Positions 36,198 to 46,235 are shown, counted from the stretch's first letter. The stretch is DNA of 64,000 bases from Allofustis seminis DSM 15817 (GCF_000374325.1 NZ_KB894081.1:62001-126000), one strand, 5' to 3'. The notes: generated from the sequence alone by a model not told the origin. Numbers and translations are program-made.

Positions 36198-37817
36198 ATG
36201 TTAAATAGACGAAAAAGCAAGCTGAGTTTTAAATCGCCCAAAGCAAGGACGAGGCATTCATGGTTTGATCAACTAAAGGGCTTTTCCCTCACGGTACTCA
36301 TGATTTTGGTTTTTATGAGTCAAGCAGAGATAGGGGTTTATGCCGAAGAATCGTCTGCTGACTTGCCAGAAGAACAAGTCACTGTCTGGAAAGGGGAAGA
36401 GGTTGAAGAAGCTGTAGAAGATGAAACACCAAGTCCCACACCCCATCTGCGGAACGGGACAATGTCGGATAATATCGAATCAAACGGTGGCGGAGTAGAT
36501 GTGACTCCCTTAAAGGCCGAGAAACTAGAAGCGGGCAAAATCAAATATTCCTTTCAAGTTTCCCTTCAAGGCATCCAATCAAGCGATCACATACAAACGG
36601 CCAACACTTTCCACTCAGCTGTTCCTCAAGTAGTTGGAAAGATTCGTTTCACTCAGATTGGCACCTATGACAAGGTCGCCTATTGGAGAGACCTTGCTGA
36701 AAATGATGAGCAATTCCTTTACGACTCTGAATTTATTAAGAAATATGCTCGAGATATTGAAATGCCTTTGGAGGTATATCGCTATCATATGGCTGAAGAT
36801 GAAGAGGCCTATTACGAACTCCTTGACGAGTGGGAGGAACGCATACGCCGGACGAACGTATTATCCCCGGATTATGAAGATGCTTTACTACCGGGAAGTT
36901 TAGCCTGGTATCATGAAGGTGAAGCTTTAAAGGCAGAAGGAATAAATCATGTTCCTGGTGGTGTTTTTGAAATGCCGGATGATTATCTTGAGGAAATGGG
37001 TCTTTCAGGAGATTGGCGAGTAAGGAACTACGTCATCACTGCAAACAATAGTTTTTTCCCTTTCGATCTTCGAGTGGAATATATTGTTACAGAAGATCAG
37101 GCTAAAAAGACATCTATTCTTCCTCTGTATATGGGACTGGCTTGGCGCAGCTTTGGTGAAAATATTCCACCGGCAAGTGAAGAGGCAGGTGGGCAATCTT
37201 TATATGACTTCGGTAAAGAAGGACTTGAAAAATGTATGACCTATGTTTCTCAACCAGAAACCATTACGGAAGATCAATTAAGTGAGGACGGTCTACTCGG
37301 AAGTGGAGTCGGCCTTACCAAGCGAACAGATCATTGGGCAATCATTGGGGAAGATGTGGAAGAAGATGAGAAAAGATTTAGATATGCGGAAATCTTTAAT
37401 CTAAGCGCAAATCCTTCAGTCCTTTATTATGTGAGTGCTGATGAGGATTATCGAGATATTGCAGCAGTGATGTACAAAGCTCAGGAGCCAGAGGAGACAG
37501 CGCCTACTCCTGAACCTGAAGAAAAACCAACTCCAAGCCCAGAAGAAGAACCAAAAGAGGAACCTCAAGTTGAAGATCCAACTCCTGAACCAAATGAGGA
37601 AGAAGAGGAACTTACGACCACTGAAGAAGTCGTTGAGAAAGTTAAGCCAGCTCCAAAAAAACCAGCTCTTCCCAAACAAGAGCAATTTGAAAGTAAACCA
37701 GCAGTAGTTGCTCAACAACTACCACAAGCAGGTGAGGTGACAAGTCCATGGCTGATAGCAGTGGCAATTGTTTACCTAGCAGCTGGACTCTTTATGACTC
37801 AATGTGTTTTTGAATAA
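36198..37817 (+). CDS. Cell-wall surface protein with LPQAG-type sorting signal
   Basis: A 539-residue protein. A long N-terminus with an internal signal segment (GFSLTVLMILVFMSQAEIGV..AEESS) leads to an acidic ectodomain I do not recognise, a Pro/Glu-rich stalk (TPEPEEKPTPSPEEEP), then LPQAGE and a hydrophobic helix. The tail after the helix is MTQCVFE, without the usual positive charges. LPQAG fits LPxAG variants, but the missing basic tail is odd. The start at 36198 follows TAGGAG. It lies downstream of the large LPxTG protein and may be displayed with it. Confidence 0.7.
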   Translation: MLNRRKSKLSFKSPKARTRHSWFDQLKGFSLTVLMILVFMSQAEIGVYAEESSADLPEEQVTVWKGEEVEEAVEDETPSPTPHLRNGTMSDNIESNGGGVDVTPLKAEKLEAGKIKYSFQVSLQGIQSSDHIQTANTFHSAVPQVVGKIRFTQIGTYDKVAYWRDLAENDEQFLYDSEFIKKYARDIEMPLEVYRYHMAEDEEAYYELLDEWEERIRRTNVLSPDYEDALLPGSLAWYHEGEALKAEGINHVPGGVFEMPDDYLEEMGLSGDWRVRNYVITANNSFFPFDLRVEYIVTEDQAKKTSILPLYMGLAWRSFGENIPPASEEAGGQSLYDFGKEGLEKCMTYVSQPETITEDQLSEDGLLGSGVGLTKRTDHWAIIGEDVEEDEKRFRYAEIFNLSANPSVLYYVSADEDYRDIAAVMYKAQEPEETAPTPEPEEKPTPSPEEEPKEEPQVEDPTPEPNEEEEELTTTEEVVEKVKPAPKKPALPKQEQFESKPAVVAQQLPQAGEVTSPWLIAVAIVYLAAGLFMTQCVFE

Positions 37818-37835
37818 AAGTTAATTTAACTTTTG

Positions 37836-37866
37836 AACTCCCTTCGAAAATGAAGGGAGTTTTTTA
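37836..37866 (+). terminator. Terminator
   Basis: AACTCCCTTC pairs with GAAGGGAGTT, followed by TTTTT. Confidence 0.9.
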
Positions 37867-38148
37867 TATGAAAAATCAGCTATGACATAAGGCTCAGAAT
37901 TTTTTAGGTGTCGCGCAAAATCTAGGCCGCTGAAAAATGGATCTTGCGCGACTCGGCCTCATTATTTTGACCATCCGGCTAGGCCCAAATAAAATTGAGC
38001 TAAGGGACATCTGGATAAGGTATCGGTGCAGAGTTTTCTTTTTGAAATTTATATTACAGTCTCTAAGAGTAAAAGAGGCAAAAATGATTTTTTTGTAGAT
38101 CGGTTATTGTTTTTTTGGTATGGTTCAGTTGGATTGAAGTAAGATAAT
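37867..38148. other. Intergenic region without recognised features
   Basis: About 280 bases with no supportable reading frame. TCGCGCAA and TTGCGCGA (near 37914 and 37951) could pair loosely. It lies between a terminator and the IS481-like left end and may be decayed sequence. Confidence 0.4.
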
Positions 38149-39305
38149 ACATTTGTGACATGAAAGATTAAAACAAAAGAGATCCTTTGATATGATAGAT
38201 CTGCTAAAAAGACCATACCTCTAGAAAGGATCTCTTAGATGTCAATTATAACAGAAGGAATGAAACACCGCGAACGAATTGTTAAATACGCAATAAGAAT
38301 TAATAATAACGCTGCTGCAGCGAGAAAGTATTACACGTCTAGGCAATATGTTCAGAGATGGCGAAAGAGATATGATGGGACGATTGAATCCTTGCGAAAG
38401 AAATCGACTCGTCCACACTCACATCCCAATCAACACTGCGATGAAGAAATCAAGTTAATGAAACATATGCATCGTCATCATAGGCATCGTGGTCTGGCCC
38501 ATGTCTACCGCAAATGCCGAGATGAAGGCTATAGTAGAAGCTATGACTCTATGTGTCGACAGATTAGGGAAATGGGTCTAAAGGAAGCTTTAAAGCCAAA
38601 GATAAGCTATAGGAAGAAAAAATCGAAACCTCAATACACCTATCCGGGCCAACTAGTTCAAATCGATGTAAAATACGTACCTGTTAACTCCATAGGCTTT
38701 AGAAGTCACCACAGGAGGTACGACCAAATCACGGCAATCGATGCTTATTCTCGCAAAAGGGTGCTGAGTTTGCTGAATGAAAACAGTACTTATACCGGCT
38801 CAAAATTTCTTCTCAACTTAGAGGAACGCATGGGCTTTAAAATAGACAAGGTGCAGACTGATAATGGACGCGAGTTTACTAACGATCCTCAGGAAACCGA
38901 TAAGAAATCAAGATTTCAGCAATTCTTAGACCTCTTGAAGATCGAGTATCAACGAACAGCTCCCTATAGTCCTTGGCAAAACGGATTGGTAGAAAGAAGT
39001 CACCGAGAAGATCAAGAAAGATTCTACTGCAGAAGGCGTTTCACCAGTGAAGAAGAACTAGAGAAGGCTTTAAGTAGGCACAATACAAGTTACAATAATA
39101 CCTATCGAAAAATCTTAAACTTCAAAAGCCCTAATGAAGTCGTGTCTGAATATTTTGGAAAAGCGGCCTAGCAAGGTTCTATTTCTTCCAAGTTTTGTCA
39201 AGGCATGCTTCGCTCGAACGGCCATTGACAAAACTCTTCAGAAATATTTTTAAGAGCCAACCGCTTTTCAGCAAACTATCAATCAGGGGATTATGTCACA
39301 AATGT
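38149..39305 (+). mobile_element. IS481-like insertion sequence
   Basis: A perfect 13-base inverted repeat, ACATTTGTGACAT at 38149-38161 and its complement at 39293-39305, brackets a single DDE transposase. The right end abuts the middle of an hsdS frame, so the insertion or a linked deletion removed hsdM and the front of hsdS. Confidence 0.85.
38239..39171 (+). CDS. IS481/IS3-like DDE transposase
   Basis: A 310-residue transposase. An N-terminal helix-turn-helix region (RINNNAAAARKYYTSRQYVQ) is followed by a basic linker and the rve core: first Asp in LVQIDVKYVPVN, second in VQTDNGREFTND, Glu in PWQNGLVERSHRED. The single full-length frame and short inverted repeats suit IS481. The ribosome site is AGAAAGGA. 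It appears intact. Confidence 0.88.
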   Translation: MSIITEGMKHRERIVKYAIRINNNAAAARKYYTSRQYVQRWRKRYDGTIESLRKKSTRPHSHPNQHCDEEIKLMKHMHRHHRHRGLAHVYRKCRDEGYSRSYDSMCRQIREMGLKEALKPKISYRKKKSKPQYTYPGQLVQIDVKYVPVNSIGFRSHHRRYDQITAIDAYSRKRVLSLLNENSTYTGSKFLLNLEERMGFKIDKVQTDNGREFTNDPQETDKKSRFQQFLDLLKIEYQRTAPYSPWQNGLVERSHREDQERFYCRRRFTSEEELEKALSRHNTSYNNTYRKILNFKSPNEVVSEYFGKAA

Positions 39306-40006
39306 TTGACTTCCCTACAGATAGACAAGAGAAAAGAAGAGCTTGAAAATCTTGATGAGCTTATAGAGTCTATTTTCTATGACACCTTTGGCGACCCGGT
39401 AAAAAATGATAAGGGCTGGGAAGTTAAAAAACTTGGGGAGTTTGGAGAATTTAAAAACGGTATAAATTTCTTTAAAAATAGTAAGGGCAATGTAATAAGG
39501 TATATAGGTGTGGGAGACTTTCAAACTTTATTTAAAATCTCTGATTTTAAATTTTTAAATGAAGCTGCTTTAGAAGAACCGTTAGACGATGTATATTTTT
39601 TACAAAAGGAAGATATTTTATTCGTTAGATCAAATGGAAACAAAAATTTGGTTGGCAGAAGTATAATTGTATATCCAGGTGAAAACAAAATTATTTTTAG
39701 TGGATTTTGTATTAGGTTTAGGAAATATGAAAATAATATAAATATCATTTTTCTAAACAGTCAATTTAAATACGGTGTTATGAAAAATAGATTATCAAAA
39801 AGTGTTAGAGGTGCAAATATACAAAACTTAAATCAAAAGATTTTATCAAATCTTGAAATTATCTTGCCCCCCTACATTTACAAAATGAATTTGCAGAAAA
39901 AGTTAAAGCAATAGAAGACCAAAAAACTTTACTGGAAAAGTCCCTTATCCTTTTGAAAGAAAATTACAACTCTCTGATGGACAGGGCTTTTAAAGGAGAG
40001 CTTTAG
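39306..40006 (+). pseudogene. hsdS: Type I restriction specificity subunit (hsdS), 5'-deleted and frameshifted
   Basis: The frame enters from the IS edge at QIDKRKEELENLDELIESIF, the conserved helix before the second target-recognition domain (GWEVKKLGEFGEFKNGINFF...). At a run of six C (39867-39872) the frame changes: before it reads ...NLEIILPP, after it a second frame gives LHLQNEFAEKVKAIEDQ and ends SLMDRAFKGEL, the normal HsdS end. Seven or four C would restore the frame. The first recognition domain is missing, so specificity would be altered even if corrected. Confidence 0.88.
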
Positions 40007-40016
40007 GAGGGATTTT

Positions 40017-43000
40017 ATGGAGTCGAATTTTTCATTTTTAAATAAAGAAAAAATGTATCATTCTTTTGCATCGGCGTGTAGCGAAGCTGAACGTCTTATG
40101 AATGTTTCTTATTCTGCAGCTGCGGCCTACACAAGACGTGCTGCGGAACTGGCGGTAAAGTGGATGTATGCTAATGATAAGGACCTTAATCTTCCATACA
40201 ACGATAATTTTGCAGCACTTATCAATGATTTTGATTTTAAAGATATTGTGGGGCTCGAAATGTATCGGGCGATTGATTTTATACGAGTTCTTGGCAACAA
40301 AGCGGCGCACACTAATATGGCAGTTACAAGATCTCAGGCAGTACTTTCTCTTAGAAATCTTTTTAATTTTACTGATGCCATTGATATGTGGTATTCCAAG
40401 GAATATGAAGAAAAATCATTTAATGAATCTCTCCTTGGAGATAATGACAAACTTAGCAAAACTCAAAAAGAAAAAGAAGAGCTTCTAGAAATAATCTCTT
40501 TAAAAGACAAAAATCTTGAACAAATCATAGAAGAGAACAAAAAACTTCGAGAAGAAAACCAAGCGCACCGCATACAAAATGAACATCAGAGACCTTTTAA
40601 TTTTGAAACAATTTCTGAAAAAGAGACGCGAGAACAATATATTGATCTAGATCTTGAGATGAAGGGCTGGAAATTTGAACATGACTTTTTTAAAGAGGTA
40701 AAAGTCTCTCATACGCCAAATACTTCTAAAGCTGGCTATGCAGATTATGTTCTTTATTCTGATAATGGAAAACCTCTTGCCGTTTTGGAAGCAAAAAGGA
40801 CTTCAAAAAGCCCAATCATTGGCAAACATCAGGTAAGACTCTATGCAGATGCTCTGGAAAAAGAAACGGGAGTGCGCCCGGTAATGTTTTATACCAATGG
40901 AATAAAATATTACATTTGGGATGATGAATCTACTCCTGAAAGAGAAGTTTCTGGAATTTATAGCAAAGAGGACCTTGAAACGCTATTTTTCAAAAGAGAA
41001 AATAAGATTTCTATGGAAAACGCAACGGCAGATCCTAATATTGCAGGAAGATATTATCAGATAGAAGCTGTAAGAAGAGTTCTTGAAAATATTGAAAAAG
41101 GCGCAAGAAAATCACTGCTTGTAATGGCTACAGGTTCTGGAAAGACGCGAACAGCTGCTGCAATCGTTGATATTCTTACAAGACACAACTACGCTAAAAA
41201 CATTTTGTTTTTAGCGGATAGAACGGCCCTTGTAAAGCAGGCCAAGGAAAGTTTTGCGTCACTTCTTCCAAATATGTCCCTTTGTAATCTTTTGGATGGA
41301 AAAGATGATGTAAATAGTAAGATGGTCTTTTCTACTTATCCAACCATCATGAATGCGATAGATGAAAAATTAAATGATGATGAGGATAGAGTTTTTACAA
41401 CGGGTCATTTTGATCTTATTATTTTAGATGAAAGTCATAGATCTATCTACAAAAAATACCAAGCAATTTTTGAATATTTTGATGCATCCCTTCTAGGGCT
41501 TACTGCCACTCCAGTGAATGAAATCGACAGAAATACTTATAGAATTTTTGATATAGAAGATAGCAACCCTACTTATGCATATGAATTGGAAGAAGCCATT
41601 GATGATGGTTTTTTAGTTCCTTATGAACTTCCTACAGTTTCTGTGTCTCAATTTACGAGAAAAGGAATTGTCTATGACAAGCTTTCTGAAGAAGAAAAAG
41701 AGGAGTTTGAAGAAACGTTTGAATCATGTGAGGATATTCCTAGCACGAAAATAAATAGAAGTCTCTTTAATACTTCCACAGTCGATATGATTTTGAAGGA
41801 GCTTATGGAAAAGGGGCTCAAGGTAAGTGGTGGAGATTTTCTTGGGAAGACGATTATTTTTGCTGCAAATAGAGCGCATGCAGATTTTATTGTAGAAAGA
41901 TTCAATGCTCTTTTCCCAGAATACAAGGGAGAGTTTGCAGTGGCAATATATCACAGCATAAATTATGTGGATGATCTTATAGATCGATTTAAAAATTCTA
42001 ATTCCAAACTTCACATAGCAGCATCTGTAGACATGTTAGACACTGGAATAGATGTGCCAGAGATTTTAAATCTTGTATTCTTTAAAGAAGTAAAATCTAA
42101 GACAAAATTCTGGCAGATGATCGGTAGAGGCACTAGACTTTGCAAAGATATATTTGGACCAGGTCTGGATAAGACTAAATTTTATATCTTTGACTACTAC
42201 CAAAATTTCAAATTTTTCCAAGCCAATAAAAAAGAAGCCTCAACACCTATAGCAAAATCACTAACAGAAAACCTCTTTGGGGTAAAACTTGACATCATAA
42301 AAGCGCTTCAACCTGTGGATTTTGAAGAAGAGGCCTATGTAAAATATAGAGAAGAGTTAATAGAAAATATCTTGCGTGAGATAAATGCTATAAGTAGAAA
42401 TAGATTTGACTCAATGATGAAGATTCACCTCTTGGACAAATATGGTGATAAGCGATCATATGAATGTTTGGATGAAAAGAATTTAGACGAGCTCAAAAAA
42501 GAGATTGCACCACTTATAATCTCTACGGATAGAGATGAAATGGCGAAGAGTTTTGACTATCTGATGTATACGATAATTCTTGGAACTCTTCTTGGAAAAC
42601 AAGTTACAAACCCGATAAATAAAGTGGTTACCATTGCAAATCTGCTCTTTGAAAAATTCTCAATTGATCAAGTCAAAAAGCAGAAAGAGCTCATTACAAA
42701 AGCGACGCGATCTGAATTTTGGAATGAGGGAAATATTTTTGACTTCGAAATGGTAAGAGTAGCTCTAAGAGATCTTGTAAAACTTTTAGAAAAAGAGACC
42801 AGACAACTCTACTACACCAGTTTTTCTGATAAAACGATGGGTATAGAAGAGGTAGAAGGGCACTACAAAATAAATGATCTTTCAGCTTATAAGAAAAAAG
42901 TAGAAGAGTATTTCAAAAAATACAAGGACAATCTTCCCATATACAAACTTAGAAACAACAAAAAACTCACAAAAAGCGATCTGAAATATTTTGAAAAGAT

Positions 43001-43340
43001 TCTATTTGAAGAGCTTGGGAATAAAGAGACATTTGAGATGGCATATGGAGAAGGACCACTTATGAATCTTGTGGCAAAGATTGCAGGAATGGATAGAGAA
43101 GCTACAATCGCTGAATTTTCAAAATTTTTAAATGACAAATCGCTTAACGCTGATCAAATAAATTTTGTAAATAAAATAGTGAGCTATCTTATAGAAAATG
43201 GCTCGTTAGACAAAAAAGTGTTGGCGGATTTTCCATTTGCTAAAGCGGGCGGAATCGTTACGATTTTTGAAAACAAAGTCGATGTCGCAAAGAATATAGT
43301 TGAAACGATTGATGAGATAAATAGCAGACTTGTCATCTAA
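40017..43340 (+). CDS. hsdR: Type I restriction enzyme R subunit
   Basis: An intact 1107-residue HsdR. It has an N-terminal DUF4145 region (about 10-125), coiled coil (145-190), the nuclease domain with GYADYVLYS and LAVLEAKRT (240-262), then helicase motifs ATGSGKTRTA (370-380), LDESHRSIYKKYQ, LTATPVNEIDR and MIGRGTRLCKD, and a C-terminal HsdR fold. It translocates and cuts DNA lacking the cognate mark when bound to HsdM2S. AGGAGGG precedes the ATG. With hsdM absent and hsdS broken, it is an orphan here unless partners exist elsewhere. Confidence 0.95.
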   Translation: MESNFSFLNKEKMYHSFASACSEAERLMNVSYSAAAAYTRRAAELAVKWMYANDKDLNLPYNDNFAALINDFDFKDIVGLEMYRAIDFIRVLGNKAAHTNMAVTRSQAVLSLRNLFNFTDAIDMWYSKEYEEKSFNESLLGDNDKLSKTQKEKEELLEIISLKDKNLEQIIEENKKLREENQAHRIQNEHQRPFNFETISEKETREQYIDLDLEMKGWKFEHDFFKEVKVSHTPNTSKAGYADYVLYSDNGKPLAVLEAKRTSKSPIIGKHQVRLYADALEKETGVRPVMFYTNGIKYYIWDDESTPEREVSGIYSKEDLETLFFKRENKISMENATADPNIAGRYYQIEAVRRVLENIEKGARKSLLVMATGSGKTRTAAAIVDILTRHNYAKNILFLADRTALVKQAKESFASLLPNMSLCNLLDGKDDVNSKMVFSTYPTIMNAIDEKLNDDEDRVFTTGHFDLIILDESHRSIYKKYQAIFEYFDASLLGLTATPVNEIDRNTYRIFDIEDSNPTYAYELEEAIDDGFLVPYELPTVSVSQFTRKGIVYDKLSEEEKEEFEETFESCEDIPSTKINRSLFNTSTVDMILKELMEKGLKVSGGDFLGKTIIFAANRAHADFIVERFNALFPEYKGEFAVAIYHSINYVDDLIDRFKNSNSKLHIAASVDMLDTGIDVPEILNLVFFKEVKSKTKFWQMIGRGTRLCKDIFGPGLDKTKFYIFDYYQNFKFFQANKKEASTPIAKSLTENLFGVKLDIIKALQPVDFEEEAYVKYREELIENILREINAISRNRFDSMMKIHLLDKYGDKRSYECLDEKNLDELKKEIAPLIISTDRDEMAKSFDYLMYTIILGTLLGKQVTNPINKVVTIANLLFEKFSIDQVKKQKELITKATRSEFWNEGNIFDFEMVRVALRDLVKLLEKETRQLYYTSFSDKTMGIEEVEGHYKINDLSAYKKKVEEYFKKYKDNLPIYKLRNNKKLTKSDLKYFEKILFEELGNKETFEMAYGEGPLMNLVAKIAGMDREATIAEFSKFLNDKSLNADQINFVNKIVSYLIENGSLDKKVLADFPFAKAGGIVTIFENKVDVAKNIVETIDEINSRLVI

Positions 43341-43373
43341 AAGAGAACAAACAATTTTACAAGTCAGAGCAAA

Positions 43374-43411
43374 ACAGCCTGTCCTAAATTATGGGACAGG
43401 CTGTTTTTTAT
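43374..43411 (+). terminator. Terminator after hsdR
   Basis: ACAGCCTGTCC pairs with GGGACAGGCTGT, followed by TTTTTT. Confidence 0.92.
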
Positions 43412-43758
43412 TTTATAATACAAAAAAGAGTGCTGAATATAAATAACCGCCTAAATTCTTAACAATCATCTAAGAATATACTATAATGAGGCAAAACAAA
43501 AGAAGATAGGCGAATGTGAGTTTTTAATTAGTAAAATCTAACAAGCAGTAAATGGGATAGTGAAACCATAAATCTTCTTGCACAAATTCATGAACATAAG
43601 GAAAAATAAAAAAAGGGCAGAAGACCTTAAAATCAAGAGGCTTGAATTTGAGGGGGAGTTCAATGGGAATTATAAGAAATAAACATTTATAGTTTGTTAA
43701 GGTATGCTAGTACTGATGTCAAGGAAATAGAATATGTGGGAGATGTCAGTTATGGCGG
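43412..43758. other. Intergenic region with decayed coding traces
   Basis: No full gene. Near 43625-43680 a short frame ends LEFEGEFNGNYKK and may be the tail of a lost gene. A tandem near-repeat (TTATGGCG at 43750 and 43766) lies at the start of the next gene. Confidence 0.35.
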
Positions 43759-44190
43759 ATGTCAATTATGGCGATTGCAAACATTAAAGTTACATTGATG
43801 TGCCCGATTGAAGAAGTATGGCATAAGGTAACCAATCTACATGATTTTTCATGGAGAAGTGATTTACAGAATATAAAGATTATAGATGAGAATAATTTTG
43901 TAGAAATCAGCAGTGATGGAATTGAGACACATTTTGAAGTTACAGAGTTTTTGAAGTATAAGTGTTGGGCATTCAAGATAGAGAATGAAAATATCGCTGG
44001 GACTTGGATAGGGAAATTTTATTCCCATGGAGATAGAACAACGCTAGATTTTACTGAAAATATCATTTCAAAAAATTTTATATTTAAACCCTTTATAGGA
44101 TTTTATATTCGTAAGCAACAACGGCTTTATTTTAATGATTTAAAGAAAGAACTTAATTGTAAAGAAGCTAGTTTTACTCAAATACTGTAA
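43759..44190 (+). CDS. SRPBCC (START-like) family protein
   Basis: A 143-residue protein with the SRPBCC pattern: KVTLMCPIEEVWHKVTNLHD, then SWRSDL, a central sheet (VEISSDGIETHFEV) and GTWIGKFYSHGDRTTLDFTE. The fold makes a hydrophobic cavity; the ligand is unknown. The start is uncertain because an 8-base repeat duplicates the start region (ATG at 43759 or 43768). A decayed relative lies at 50145, on the other side of the transporter operon. Confidence 0.7.
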   Translation: MSIMAIANIKVTLMCPIEEVWHKVTNLHDFSWRSDLQNIKIIDENNFVEISSDGIETHFEVTEFLKYKCWAFKIENENIAGTWIGKFYSHGDRTTLDFTENIISKNFIFKPFIGFYIRKQQRLYFNDLKKELNCKEASFTQIL

Positions 44191-44239
44191 GTGCAAATTT
44201 CGCTGAATCAAAATGACCTACATAATATTATAGTGATAA

Positions 44240-44272
44240 CACCCCTCATCTTTTTGTTATTGATGAGGGGTG
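44240..44272. terminator. Bidirectional terminator
   Basis: CACCCCTCATC pairs with GATGAGGGGTG between two convergent genes. Confidence 0.75.
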
Positions 44273-44308
44273 AATGTTGTTAAGAATATTTTTCTTAAAA
44301 TAGGTGAA

Positions 44309-44647
44309 CTAATTCAAATAATAAATTAAAGAAGTTGCAAAGACTAGACCTGCTATCAGATGGAATGCTAGAGCTACTAGTGCTTTTTTCTTATAGAGTT
44401 CGAGTTCTAGCTTTTGATTAGCGGTGAGATTTTTGACAGGGTATTTTCGGCGATTAATTAAATAGAGTAATAAGAAGGTGCTACTATTGTTGCCTGATGC
44501 ATTCACTACCCCCCATAGTTTAGGATGCTTGATGCCTCTTGACATCGCATCGATTACGGTCATTTGATAAATAGTGTATAGGAGAATGACTCCCCCCACA
44601 CTGGTTACTGCCCCAGAAATAACAAGTGATATTAATAAATGGTCCAT
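44309..44647 (-). CDS. Small membrane protein downstream of an XRE regulator
   Basis: A 112-residue protein with three membrane segments: an N-terminal helix (LLISLVISGAVTSVGGVILL), one at NNSSTFLLLYLI and a C-terminal one (ALVALAFHLIAGLVFATSLI). I do not recognise the family. The start at 44647 has AGGAGGAATT upstream. It follows the regulator by 14 bases, so the pair is an operon. Confidence 0.65.
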   Translation of the reverse strand: MDHLLISLVISGAVTSVGGVILLYTIYQMTVIDAMSRGIKHPKLWGVVNASGNNSSTFLLLYLINRRKYPVKNLTANQKLELELYKKKALVALAFHLIAGLVFATSLIYYLN

Positions 44648-44661
44648 TTTCAATTCCTCCT

Positions 44662-45066
44662 TTAAAATCGATGAATAATTTCTCGATAGATGACTGCAGT
44701 AACAATAGTTGTTAGAGTAAAGACAACGATGAGAGTCAGTTTTTCTGGGAACCATTGGGTTAAGAGTAAAGCTGCAATCATGACGATAAGAGCTCCAACG
44801 ACTAAGACTGCTAACTTGGTGTTACTTTTCACAACATCTGTACTTTCGGCGAGATGTTTCATGTAATTGTCACTCCCTTTCAATAGCTTGTCTAGACTGA
44901 TGTGATACAGATCACTTAAATGAATAATGCTGATAATATCAGGATAATTTTTGTCATTTTCCCAGTTAGAAATGGATTGCCGTGAGACGAATATTTTCTC
45001 TGCTACATCTTCTTGGGTCATGTTCGCATTGAGTCGAGCATTTTTGAGTTGTTGACCAATAGACAT
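44662..45066 (-). CDS. XRE regulator with membrane anchor
   Basis: A 134-residue protein. An N-terminal helix-turn-helix (IGQQLKNARLNANMTQEDVA, SRQSISNWENDKNYPD) leads into a linker and two C-terminal membrane helices (LAVLVVGALIVMIAALLL, LTLIVVFTLTTIVTAVIY), so DNA binding may be coupled to a membrane signal. The ATG at 45066 follows AGGAGGAAG; the TTG just before it is less likely. It is transcribed away from the transporter operon. Confidence 0.85.
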   Translation of the reverse strand: MSIGQQLKNARLNANMTQEDVAEKIFVSRQSISNWENDKNYPDIISIIHLSDLYHISLDKLLKGSDNYMKHLAESTDVVKSNTKLAVLVVGALIVMIAALLLTQWFPEKLTLIVVFTLTTIVTAVIYREIIHRF

Positions 45067-45069
45067 CAA

Positions 45070-45533
45070 ATCTTCCTCCTTTCTAGCTTTAGTTTAGCTA
45101 CTTATTGCTCTGGAAACTATCAAATATCTTTTGAATTGGCAGATTTATTGTGTCAAAAGTCTTTGACAACCTTTTTATTATCATAAATTCATCACTATTA
45201 TATAAATATATAAGCAAAAAATGGGGAATAATGAATAGACATATATTCAAATAGCGAGCATTCATTATATCAATAAAATAAAACCATAATAAAAAAATGA
45301 GTTCAATCAAATGCTTTTAAGATTTCTTTATATCTTAAAAGCTTTTTTTATTGAAAAAGTTGCTGGGAAATGCTTGCTTGTGGAATATTTCAGGGAATGT
45401 GTGAGCTATAGCTATTGGAAATGTAATCGTTGCTTTATGTATGTTTTGTAAGGAATCATTTGATATTTTCCTTATGAAATCCTTAAATTTATTTTTTACA
45501 ATCCCATTAGAAAATAAAAAGGAGGAATTATAA
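45070..45533. other. Divergent intergenic region, XRE regulator / ABC transporter
   Basis: 464 bases between divergent genes. It contains the hairpin at 45313 and no convincing gene. I looked for a lantibiotic precursor and found none. Confidence 0.5.
45313..45350 (+). terminator. Terminator hairpin
   Basis: GCTTTTAAGAT pairs with ATCTTAAAAGC, then seven T residues. Confidence 0.8.
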
Positions 45534-46235
45534 ATGAATCGACTTATATTAGAAACAAAGAACTTAACGAAGATTTTTGGCAAACAAAAGGCTGTAAATA
45601 ATGTGTCTTTAAAAATTGAAGAGAATTCTGTCTATGGATTACTTGGGCCTAATGGGGCAGGAAAGTCTACTACATTGAAGCTGATGACAGGGATGCTACA
45701 TAAATCATCAGGAGAAATCATCTTTGAAGGGCATCCATGGAGTAGGGATGATTTATCAGATATTGGTGCATTAATTGATACACCCCCTCTATATGAAAAT
45801 TTAAGCGCTAGAGAAAATCTTAAAGTGCGAACATTGCTTTTAGGATTACCTGAATCAAGGATTGATGAAGTTTTAGACATCGTTGATTTAAAAGATACTG
45901 GGAAAAAGAAAAGTAGTCAATTTTCTTTAGGAATGAAACAAAGATTAGGAATTGCTATTGCGCTACTGAATAATCCTAAACTTTTGATATTGGATGAGCC
46001 AACAAATGGTTTGGATCCTTTAGGTATCCAAGAATTACGCAATTTAATTAGAAGCTTTCCTGAAAAAGGAATCACAGTCATTTTATCAAGCCACATTTTG
46101 GCAGAGGTGGAACAAATTGCAGATCACATTGGCATTATTAATGATGGTGAACTAAAATACCAAAATTTAATTAACCATAGTGAGAATTTAGAAGAGCTTT
46201 TCATGAATGTAGTAAAAAATGGAAAGAGGGTATAA
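45534..46235 (+). CDS. ABC transporter ATPase, lantibiotic-immunity (LanF/BcrA) type
   Basis: A 233-residue ATPase with Walker A GPNGAGKSTT, signature SLGMKQRLGIA, Walker B LLILDEPTNGLDP and H-loop SSHILAEVEQ. In place of the Q-loop consensus it has the segment IDTPPLYENLSARENL, typical of the bacitracin/lantibiotic-resistance group. With the two permeases that follow it would expel a peptide antibiotic from the membrane. AAGGAGG precedes the ATG. Confidence 0.9.
   Translation: MNRLILETKNLTKIFGKQKAVNNVSLKIEENSVYGLLGPNGAGKSTTLKLMTGMLHKSSGEIIFEGHPWSRDDLSDIGALIDTPPLYENLSARENLKVRTLLLGLPESRIDEVLDIVDLKDTGKKKSSQFSLGMKQRLGIAIALLNNPKLLILDEPTNGLDPLGIQELRNLIRSFPEKGITVILSSHILAEVEQIADHIGIINDGELKYQNLINHSENLEELFMNVVKNGKRV

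Noticed and set aside
45360-45530. A lantibiotic precursor gene upstream of the immunity transporter
   Set aside because: No frame has a leader plus Ser/Thr/Cys-rich core; the plus-strand frame has an internal stop and no start.
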